Below, piece after piece: positions 55,246-64,000 of a stretch of DNA of 64,000 bases. The stretch is from contig JAHRBS010000012.1 of assembly GCA_024305745.1 (NCBI GenBank), positions 2,485,001-2,549,000 on the forward strand, read 5' to 3'. Made by a program: the position numbers and the translations under genes. Under the pieces are notes generated by a model. That model searched no databases and was not told where the DNA came from. It saw nothing but the letters and a program-made list of their open reading frames with translations. The DNA is from Polyporus tsugae (lineage: Eukaryota; Basidiomycota; Agaricomycetes; Polyporales; Polyporaceae). How positions within the stretch are numbered: the stretch's first letter is position 1; each line of letters begins with the position of its first letter.

Positions 55246-58199
55246 ATGTCCACGACCATGTCGGCCAACGCCCCGCCGCGAACCCCATCCACACCTGTAC
55301 GGGCCATCCCTTCCACGCTCTTGTCACGAACTGCCCCTGCTATTCCGCCTGCCTCTCAGCTCTATGGACCTCTCGTAAAAGCTGTCTTGCGCCACCGGCA
55401 GTACAAAATCTTCCTCCGCTCGGGATTCTTCTCGTGGTTTCTCGTCACTGCATGGAGGACATGGAGCGGAGGGGATGGGGAGCTTTGGTTGCTGCCCGTT
55501 AGGCCGTCAACGCTGGGGTACGCGATCGCAACGTTCGGCGTCGGCGCGCTGCCTATCGTTGTTTTGCGCAAGTCGCATCTCTCAGGTGAGTTTGCGTTTC
55601 TGTCCCTGTCGTAGTTCTTGATTGGAATGGGGGAAGCGACCTCCGCTTGAACATCAAAGTCTCGGTGTTTCGCGCTGGCAGTCTTCTGTACCACTTGGGC
55701 TGCGAGGTTGGATGTGACCGGTGTATCAGGACCTACAAGGACTGGCATCAACTTTTGGTCCAGGACTATCGCAATTGGGATCTGGGAGGGACCGGACGTC
55801 CGCTCTCATACACTCCTTCCGAATACAATGGGATGGGACCTTGCACCACCGCAATACCGCGAAATATACTGTCCGTGGAGGTTCCTCCCATTGTCTTGGT
55901 GAATGCGGAAGGGTCGCGTTGTGAACACCCCCGCGACACCGCCAGGCGACGGTCCATGCTCGAGGATGCGGAGGGATGATCGTGGTCTGGCGAGAGGGAA
56001 AAACCAAATGTTCATACATCAGCATCCTTCTATGTCGAAGGCTGTCATTCTGTTACTGCAGAAGTACTGACTTACGCATTGAACAGCTACACCTACTCCC
56101 TCCCCCTCACCATCCAGGACTCTAGGCGGTGCCTTTCAGAAGCGTAGCACAGGCCACACACTATTCACCTACCTGGCGTCCTCGCTGTCCATTGCGGCAC
56201 TACACATCCTCATTACAAGCACATATGACGCAACCGCGGATCCACACTCCCGTCTATCGCTTTTTGTCAAGTCGAGGTGGGTGCTTTCCATATCTCTCAA
56301 CTTAACAAGTGCTGATCATCTAGTATAGAAAACATCCTTACTACCTCAACGGCCATCTGATCTATGTCGTCTTGTCACAGGTGTTTGTTGCATTCGCATG
56401 TTTCGTTCGCTGCATACTGCTCGACCGATTTGCTGTTCGCTGGGGGCCATCGTTGGCGGCTGGCAGAGAAAAGCTCGAATCGTTCAGCCTCGCTCGGATC
56501 GTCACTGTTGCACTGACAACCCTTCTATACACCCTTGTCACGACCCTTGCGTACTTGGTCGCCTTCGCCTTCGCGCGTTCTGCCGTTCTTCCAGCTCTCT
56601 ACCAGCTGCCTCTCGTGCCCAGGTTGCTGAAGCCCTTCACCGCACACTTCCTTCGTGGCCAGTGGACGCCGCTGCTACTCACGCGTCACTGGTCTCTCAT
56701 CCGCCGCGCGTTCTACTTGGCCCTGACCACTGTCGGCATTTGGGAGTTCGCAGAGAGCTCGTTCGATGCCATCGCTGCAGAGGTTCGTAATACACATCGA
56801 GTCGCTCCCTTTCCGCCACGCTGACAGGAATCCAGCCCGTTGCTGTCGCAGGTCACACAGCAGACCCCGGCCTCACCCTCGTATCCGGGATCACGTCCGC
56901 GGACCTTTACCTCAAGCACTTTGCATATGCCGAGCTCCGCGACTTCTCGTCAGCCGAGTCCACGGAGGCCACCACACGCCGCTCTGCGCTCTTCCGTGAC
57001 CAGAAGCACAACCCGACCATGTGGTCGACCCTCGCCCGCGAGGCCCTGGTTACCCTCGGACGCGACTACCAGCTATTCCTGAGACGAGGACAGCCAGTGC
57101 CACCACGTACGTCTTGTCATATCATCATCCAGCCCAACTTCTTCCGTCATCTAACTTAGAACTTTGTTCTCTTTCTCACTTCTCACGCAGTCGCCGCGCC
57201 AGCCCTAGCGCCCAAAACCGCCACGCCGCTCCCTGCGAACGCGAGGGCGATGCCGCTCCTCCGGACGTCCGTCTTCAAGCCCGCGCAGTCCTCGCCTCTC
57301 CGCGCCGCGCTCGACACGCTCGCGTCCGACGGCCCGCTCGCCGCCGCGGTGTCCGAGACGGCGGAGGCCGGCGCGTCGCACATTCCCGAGCTCTTCCGCT
57401 CCGTCATGCCGGCGACCGCGACGTCGCCCGCGCCTGCGAGCGTAAGCGTCGCGAGGAAGGCCGAGGAGAACGTCGCGGCGATCGTCGAGAACACCAAGGG
57501 CCGGTGGCGCGAGGCACTCAAGGCGCGCGTCCCTAGGCTGGTCGCGGCGGCGGGCGGGTACGCGCGGGCGTGGTGGACGAGAGAGCGCGTGCACAGGGTC
57601 GCGGAGGCGAGCCTGCCGAACCGGTACGTCGACGCACTCGCGGTCGAAGGTGAGTCATCCCGTTCTCCGCCGTCTTCGTCGATTTGCAAAACGCAGTTCC
57701 CAACACACACTTGGTTTCGCAGTGCTGTGCCGCCTGACGTGTGCGTCGCTCACGGAGGACGCGTATGGGGTCGTCCAGCGGGACATCCCGCGGATCCTCG
57801 AGGCGCTGCTGGCGTTCCTCACCGCGCTCGAGGAGTACCAGGCGGAGCTGAACGCCAAGTACGCGCTGCCGCCACCCGACGTGCTCGGGGGCCTGTCGGC
57901 GAAGGCTGTCGCGGAGCGGGAGACGCTCGCGATGGAGGCTGCGCGTGCGAGCGAGGTGTGCAGCGTCGTCACCGACGGTGAGTGCTCTCCATATTCCGGT
58001 CACGCGGGGGAGAGGGGTGTGCTGATTTGCGTTTCGTCTTTGCGTTTTGCGGTCGCGTTTGGGGCTCGGAACGAACGCCAACACAGCCATCAAGGAGGGC
58101 GTGGTGCAGATCGTCCGGACGTTTGGGGAGAAGCTGGCTGCGTTCAAGTTCCCGCCGCGTGTGGCGAGGAAGCTGCAGGGCTTCGTGGACTACAATTAG
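55246..58199 (+). CDS. nucleoporin NDC1-like membrane protein
   Basis: NDC1 anchors nuclear pore complexes and spindle pole bodies in the nuclear envelope. Seven exons span from the ATG at 55246 to the stop at 58199 and give roughly 690 residues. Membrane segments are seen in exon 1 (IFLRSGFFSWFLVTAW; GYAIATFGVGALPIVVL), exon 2 (TLFTYLASSLSIAALHILI), exon 3 (LIYVVLSQVFVAFACFVRCI; IVTVALTTLLYTLVTTLAYL) and a later FYLALTTVGIWEFAESSFD. The cytosolic C-terminal half is Ala/Arg-rich with fungal NDC1 features: PGLTLVSGITSADLYLKHFA, FRDQKHNPTMWSTLAREAL, CRLTCASLTEDAYGVVQRDI, PRILEALLAFLTALEEY. It ends KLQGFVDYN. A second Met 12 bases in (55258) could also start translation. The first intron, 55586-56086, is 501 nt, unlike the 50-90 nt introns that follow. 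Confidence 0.85.
55586..56086 (+). other. 501-nt first intron of NDC1
   Basis: The donor GTGAGT follows KSHLS and the acceptor GAACAG precedes ATPTPSPSPS in phase 1. The interior is open in short frames without a domain. It may contain inserted DNA. Confidence 0.65.
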
Positions 58200-59593
58200 C
58201 GTTTGGGGGTGAGGGTGGACGATGACGTACTGCTGGCTGGTCGCAAGCTTGTGATGTTCTGCGGTCGCGCTTCTATGTATGCCGGAAGGGAGACGCCCGC
58301 GTATTGTGTGCAGTGTATGCTTCTGGGCTCGGAGCGTCGTGAAAATCGCGGACATGAAGTCCTTCTGTTCGTTTAGCTTTCGGTCGTCCTCTGACTTTGG
58401 TGTGAACTGCTGCACGTGCCTTATTGTTAAGGGTGCAGAAATGAACATTGCAGTAGAGGAAGCTCGCCTGCGCTTCGGAGATGAGTGAATGTATCGTAGA
58501 GTAGGATATTCACATAGTGGACAATAGGAGAACGACAACATGTGCTAAGTCTCATGCACATGTCTTGTAGGATGCCGCCGTAACTACTACTAGAAGGCAT
58601 GGTCATACATGCTAGGCTCCTGACGGAAATAACTTTAGGGTGGCTGATTTATAACACACGTCATGGTATGGTCGACATTCTTCAGCTGTATAAGCAGAGG
58701 TTGTTGAGGTTATACATACACTTTGAAGTCGTCGTGAGGCTTGCGACTCCCTAGATCTATCTTGCATGGACGAGTGGACGGATTGGGAAGTAGGCGTCGA
58801 AAAGAAGCAGGGATCGGACGATTGCTGATCTGTCAGAGAGACTGAGAGATCTGAGGTCGAGGCGCGGAGTTTCACGGTCAATGCCGGCCGGTATTCTTCA
58901 CTGGCAACCAACGCCGCTCGTCACTCTCTCTTCCAGTGCCACCGTTCCACTTCAGTCACTCTTCCCGAGTACCCCACCTTCCAACAAGTTCCCCGAGGCT
59001 CTTCTGCGAGGAAGAGGAGGCGAGGAGAGATTCGTTTATCGGCGCTTTGCACCAGGCCCAGCCACAGCGCAGTCGAAGACTCGAACACCGAGATCGGGGC
59101 GCTGGGAAATTTGGAACTGAAATACCGGCACTCGACACACCCGGGACCGGATACAATCGTCATTAGACACACAATGTCGACAGACCTCAAGCTTGTCTAC
59201 GTTCTTCGTATTAATGATGCACGATGCTTTATCAGCAGCTAATGACAGTAAGCTCCATTTCACCAGGTGCCGCTCCGCGGATATGCTGTACATAGCAGAC
59301 GGCGATAACCTATTACTCGTACCCACGGAACTTCCTTACCGGCCCCACTCCGGTTCAACGGACGGACGACACTCAATTCCTGTTACTCAGCCTGCGCTGC
59401 CGGCGGGGTACACTCACGGCCGCCTCGACATTATTGCGATCGCCTTTATGTTTTGCCCACAGATATGCCGGTCGTATAAGGGCCAGATACAGTCACCTAT
59501 GAGCGTTCCCCGACGCTTGCTCCCCCGAACCGTGTGTCCCTGCCCGACCGCGCGAGACATCGTCCTCCCTGTCCTTCGCGCTTATACTCTGTC
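58200..59593. other. intergenic, no gene
   Basis: The 3' flank of NDC1 and the promoter of the MFS transporter. No gene was recognised. Confidence 0.45.
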
Positions 59594-61513
59594 ATGTCAG
59601 GCCCCTCATCAACACGGTCGTCAACGAGCACGTTGCAAGGCCCTTCCCATGTTCACAGTCCACTTGAAGAGAGCCTGCGACGGGACGTGATCCGTGTAGA
59701 ACAGTATGGCGGAGACGATCCTCAAGAGCCCCGTCCAAAACAGGGTGATGGCTTACCTCTATCAAAAGAGGTTGCTGCACCAGATCCAAACCTAGTTGGT
59801 TGGGACGGGCCTGACGATCCCGAAAATCCTCAGAACTGGTCGACTCGGAGGAAGTGGGCGATCACAGTCCTATCTGTGCTCATGACGGTCAATGTGTGAG
59901 TGTTTCATTGCCCCCCCTCCAAGCAACAAGCTGAACGATCCTTCTGTCTCCAGTACCTTCGCTTCGTCGGCCCCCAGCGGCGCAAGTGCCTCCATCGTGA
60001 CGGAGTTTGGCGTCAGTACCGAGGTCGGATACCTCGTGACTTCCATCTTTCTCTGCGGTTACGTGGTCGGCCCTCTTCTCTGGGGCCCAGGCTCAGAGCT
60101 GTTCGGCCGCCGGATCATCTTCCGCGTCGGTCTATCGGTCTACGTCATCTTCCACCTCGGCCAGGCGCTCGCACGCGACATGACGACCCTCCTCGTTACC
60201 CGCTTTATCACCGGTGTTTTCGCGTGCGCGCCTCTGACGATTAGCGGAGGCGTCATCGTCGACATGTGGGATCCCATTACTCGTGGGTTGGCGACGGCCA
60301 TTTTCTCCGCTGGTGTGTTCGTGGGACCTGTACTCGGGCCTATCGTCGGAGGATTGTGAGTGTCTGGCAGTGATTATTTTTTGGTACATGGTGTGTTTAT
60401 TCTGACTTGGCGTCCCTCAGTGTGACCATGAGCCCGCTGGGCTGGAGATGGATCTTCTGGATCATGATGATCTTCGCCGGTGCCTGCACTATACTGGCCT
60501 TCCTCTTCCTCCCCGAGACGTACGCCCCTGTCATCCTTCAGTGGAAGGCGCAGAGGCTCCGCAAGGCTAATCCGAAGGAGAATGCTGAGCTTTACTCAGA
60601 GCACGAGCGATCGGACTGGTCGGTGGGGGGTGTCCTCCACCGCACGCTCTACCGCCCAATCCAGATGCTCATCTACGAGCCCATCCTTCTGCTCGTCACC
60701 ATCTACATCTCCCTCGTCTACGGTGTCCTATACGCAAGTAAGTCACCCATCTGAGCAGTCTCTCTCCAGACGTGACCTTAACACCCCATCGCCACAGTGT
60801 TCGAAGCTGTCCCGTTCATCTTCATCTCTACCCGCGGCTTCAACATTGGCGAGGCAGGGCTCGTCTTCATCGGCATCGGCGTCGGCACGAGCATCGGCGC
60901 GTACCTCACCATCCCGCTCTCCAAGCACTACCCCGCGCTCATCGTCAAATACCGCGGCTTCCCCCCGCCTGAGGAGCGCCTCTACGGCGCGATGATCGGC
61001 GGCCCGATGCTCGTGCTCGGCGCGTTCTGGCTCGGGTGGACCGGCCAGTACGCGCACATCCACTGGATCGTGCCCGCGCTCGCGACGGTGCCGATCGGCG
61101 CGGCGGTGTCGCTCGTGTTCAACAGCTTCCTCGCGTACCTCGTCGACACGTACCTGCAGTACGCCGCGTCCGCGTTCTCGGCGAACACGATCATGCGCTC
61201 GTGCGTCGGCGCGGCGTTCCCGCTCTTCACCGTGCAGATGTTCCGCGCGCTTGGCATCAACTGGGCGTGCACGCTCGTCGGGCTGTGCGGGCTGCTCCTC
61301 GCGCCAAGCCCGTTCTTGTTCTACCGGTACGGGGCGAGGGTGCGCGCGAAGTCCAAGTTCTCGCCGTGTCCGGTGAGTGCTGCCTGCTTTGCGTCTGTGT
61401 TACTCGGCTTGTGGGTGTGTTGCTGATCGGTGTTCTCGCAGGACCTTGCCATCGCGAAGGAGATCGCAGCGGAGGAGGCCGCTGCGGCTGCCAAGGGAGC
61501 GGGGCAGGCCTAA
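59594..61513 (+). CDS. MFS transporter, DHA1 drug/polyamine:H+ antiporter type
   Basis: Proton-coupled exporter of the major facilitator superfamily, of the fungal multidrug/polyamine (TPO/FLR-like) group, in the plasma membrane. The start at 59594 gives a long cytosolic Ser/Pro-rich N-terminus containing VGWDGPDDPENPQNWSTRRK, the diagnostic pre-TM1 motif of this group. TM1-6 follow with the motif-A-like loop GPGSELFGRRIIFRVGL and the DHA-type motif C region FSAGVFVGPVLGPIVGG. The central loop has FLPETYAPVILQWKAQRLRK. The C-terminal half includes YGVLYA, FNIGEAGLVFIGIGVG, PPPEERLYGAMIGGPMLVLG, AYLVDTYLQYAASAFSANTI and MFRALGINWACTLVGL, all typical. Five exons have short introns at about 59.9, 60.36, 60.74 and 61.37 kb, and the stop is at 61513. 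Substrate cannot be predicted. Confidence 0.93.
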
Positions 61514-62942
61514 CGCGTGCCGCCGCTCCCAGCCTCGTTTCAGCTTCCAAGTCTCCGCTTTGTACATAAGTTATTACCTTCGTTCGTGTTCCTCTTCTCG
61601 CCATCCATTGCTTTCCGTCGCGCATACATACTCACAGTTTACTTACCTCCCATTGGCACGCTCATGATGGACTTCGGCCGCTTCGAGTTGTGCCTACTCC
61701 AGTGCTATGAGTCTCCATCGCTACGTCGACGGGCCACTTAATCGCTGTATCCACTAACATTCCTCTGGTTATTTCCGGCGTACATACTACTTACACATAT
61801 TTATCCCAATGCCCCCCCACCCACCATTGACGACCCCTACTTACATCATGATCCATGTGGCATCCATCTGCCAGTGTTGCCTGTTGCATTGACAGCCTTG
61901 AACTTTGTACCCCATCCAATCAGATCTAGAGTTTAGTAGTTTTCTTGGGTATGCGTCGTCATCATGGGACTTGAATCAACATTACCTAGGTATCCATCTT
62001 AAGTTCATTTGCTGGTTAATGATGTCGGAGGGAGCTCTACGTGTGACTTGGATAGACGACGCCTGCATTGACAGTCGGCATTTGCCGACAATATTAATGA
62101 GGTACCACTCGGACTCGGACTCGGACTCGGACGCCGACGACTGATCCGACTCCCTCATGCATATGATCGTGGCCCCCACTAATAGCTACTAATAGGCTGT
62201 GCTGTACAGTGGCAGTGTATTGGCAACTTGGAGTCACGAGTGGACTCAGGTCCCAGGACTGTGCCCGGACTGTGCCACCAGCAGGAAATAAAGATGCATA
62301 TGGTCACCGGTCATCATCTGACTGGGCACCCCCAGGTCCAGGTACGTCCGTTCCGCAAAGGTTGCTCCGTAGTTTAAGGTACTGATGAATGATATCCATG
62401 AGTACTTAGTACTAGTAGCGACTCGGACTTCGAAAGATCACTCTTCCTTCAAGGTAAGTACTGGATTGATACTTGTCTCAGAGTTCAGAGTGCCACGTCA
62501 GAGGGTTAACGGATACAGTCCGATAGTATCATAGACGAGAACAAGAAGTCGTGACGTTGCGAGTCGTTTGCTGGCCTTTCCTACCCACAACCTACCCATG
62601 GTAGAATGGCTTGGCTTGATCTCAGTCCTGGAGTCTGGACGTCCCATCCACAACAAACGCAGTGACGGCTACTACAACATCTTCATGAGTCCGCGTGGCG
62701 CTCCCCTCCAACTGGCCGAGCGGCTCCATCAAAACACACCTCTCAATGTCATCGTGATCCTCCGCTGGTCGCAGACACCGTTGTTCAACATCGTGATGGC
62801 TGCGTGCCGGCGCCGCTTTCCATCTGGTCAATCAACGGCCTGTCTCACGGATGAGGACACGACGTGGGTCGTCGCGCGGTTCTCCCTACCCAAGCCTCAC
62901 CGATGCACGCGCATCGACGCGCAGTCCTGGACGTGTACACTG
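61514..62942. other. intergenic; CGGACT hexanucleotide repeat
   Basis: No gene was recognised. About four units of a CGGACT hexamer lie at 62108-62132. The last 150 bp belong to the duplicated promoter of DPBB copy 3. Confidence 0.5.
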
Positions 62943-62950
62943 TATATAAA
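62943..62950 (+). promoter_or_regulatory. TATA box of DPBB copy 3
   Basis: TATATAAA about 106 bp before the start, followed by CCCCTCCCTCCAGGACG. The downstream leader (TTCTTCATTCGCATTCCACC) is shared with copies 1 and 2. Confidence 0.75.
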
Positions 62951-63055
62951 CCCCTCCCTCCAGGACGGCAAATTCTTCATTCGCATTCCACCTTCGTCCC
63001 CATTCACTTGCTGGTCAACTTCTTCTTCTTCTTCACTCTCTCTTTATTTTTCAAC

Positions 63056-63586
63056 ATGCGCTTCTCCACCGCCGCCCTCTTCGTCGCTCTCACCGCCGCC
63101 ACCTCTGGCTTCGCCAAGGTCCACATGCACAAGTCGGGTGGCGATGGTGCGCACTTCCCCCCTTCCCTGCCACCATGAAAGCCAAGCTGACGTCTTCGTT
63201 CGAACAGCTACCTACTACGCCCCCGGTCTCGGCTCCTGCGGCCACAACAACAGCCCGTCGGACATGATCGTCGCCGTCGACCACGCGACCATCACGAGCT
63301 TCCCCGGTGCGGGCGCAAACCCCAACCTGTACGTACTGTATCCTCTCCTCCTCCCGTCTCCTTCCGTCCACCAACACCACGGGACGCTGACGTGATGCGG
63401 GACAGGAACCCCATGTGCGGCCGCAAGATGCGCGTCACCTACCGCAAGAAGTCGATCGTGGTCACCGTCGCGGACACCTGCCCCGGCTGCGCGGTCGGCA
63501 GCCTCGACCTCACGCCGACGGCTTTCAAGAAGTTCGCGCCGCTCGGCGTCGGCCGTCTCCACGGCATCAAGTGGACCCTCTTGTAA
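63056..63586 (+). CDS. secreted DPBB (RlpA/expansin-like) protein, copy 3
   Basis: About 131 residues in three exons. The start at 63056 encodes MRFSTAALFVALTAATSGFA, then KVHMHKSGGDG. Intron 1 (donor GTGCGC at about 63148, acceptor GAACAG) precedes ATYYAPGLGSCGHNN, SPSDMIVAVDHATI and PGAGANPNL. Intron 2 (donor GTACGT, acceptor GGACAG) precedes NPMCGRKMRVTYRKKS, VADTCPGCAVGSLDL and HGIKWTLL, stopping at 63586. DPBB signature residues are all present. It is the near-identical partner of copy 2 in opposite orientation about 17.6 kb away, with intron, promoter and 3' flank similarity. This suggests a recent inverted dispersed duplication or gene conversion. Confidence 0.92.
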
Positions 63587-63740
63587 TCGAGATCGCGGTT
63601 TAAAGAGTCGCGCGTCCGACTGTGACGCGGTCGGATGGATGGTTGGAGGATGGGCGAGAAGGCATGTGCGCGTCGTAGGCTGGTACTACGATACTTTTTC
63701 ATTTGTGTTTGGGAAATTGAAGTTGGATTGCGGACGTTCG
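63587..63740 (+). repeat. conserved 3' flank of DPBB copy 3
   Basis: Inverted match to 44754-44888 behind copy 2, ending near 63737. Beyond this the two loci no longer resemble each other, which marks the downstream border of the duplicated unit. The remainder of the window to 64000 holds nothing recognised. Confidence 0.8.
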
Positions 63741-64000
63741 AACTGAGCACTGCCAGTATCAGTGGTGCGATGGGCTGGTAAGTCTTGGATCCTCGTGTGG
63801 GTGCTAAATGCGATTTCTCTGTCATGGGGGAAATGTCAGCCTCGTCGACTGGGCATCAGCGACATGGTACAGCACCGTCAGAACGTGTAGAGTAGCGTGC
63901 GATGGACCCGTTGCGTCTTGTGCAGGCTTCGTTTGAGTTTCGTGCGCTTTCCGTACGCGAAAAGCTAACTTGAGCGCTTCAGCACCCGGATTCCCGGCTT

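Overview
The window looks like nuclear DNA of a filamentous basidiomycete, most likely an Agaricomycete. Genes are split by many GT-AG introns of about 50-65 nt, coding exons are GC-rich, and the recognisable proteins are fungal: gamma-tubulin complex GCP2, a Cdc4-type myosin light chain, NDC1, a mitochondrial uS4, FRE-type ferric reductases, a basidiomycete amidase and small secreted double-psi beta-barrel (DPBB) proteins. All products were assigned by reading motifs; no database search was possible, and exon limits are hand-placed from splice signals and frame continuity.

Layout. 0.7-2.6 kb: a Cys/His-rich orphan followed by a long TTG microsatellite. 3.2-6.2 kb (-): a serine/threonine kinase (A). 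6.8-8.8 kb (-): prenylcysteine oxidase/lyase, divergent from a NOPCHAP1-like gene (9.2-10.9 kb, +) with palindromes in the shared promoter. 11.9-14.1 kb (-): ferric reductase 1. 17.2-19.1 kb (-): secreted amidase. 20.0-23.1 kb (+): kinase B, a paralogue of A. 23.6-26.9 kb (-): an SLA1-like SH3/SHD1 coding region running directly into an RBR E3 ligase, separated only by a frame break at a 13-base homopolymer. 27.4-28.2 kb: a broken GH128-like glycosidase. 28.8-29.7 kb (-): myosin light chain. 29.7-35 kb: gene-poor except a glutathione S-transferase. 35.0-38.7 kb (-): GCP2, divergent from mitochondrial uS4 (39.0-40.0 kb, +). 40.7-42.2 kb: an orphan gene and a decayed tandem copy. 42.4-45.4 kb: two DPBB genes (-), with a third copy at 63.1-63.6 kb (+). 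47.5-49.8 kb (-): ferric reductase 2, with a perfect 21-bp hairpin just past its stop. 50-55 kb: sparse, with two uncertain genes. 55.2-58.2 kb (+): NDC1. 59.6-61.5 kb (+): MFS drug-type transporter.

There is no obvious gene cluster acting in one pathway. The genes are mostly housekeeping (cytokinesis, microtubule nucleation, nuclear pore, mitochondrial translation, snoRNP assembly) mixed with lineage-expanded families (kinases, ferric reductases, DPBB proteins). The strongest unusual signals are the SH3-SHD1/RBR junction, the kinase pair in which one copy has lost the alpha-C glutamate, the dispersed DPBB duplication that carries promoter and 3' flank along, and outsized introns in three unrelated genes.
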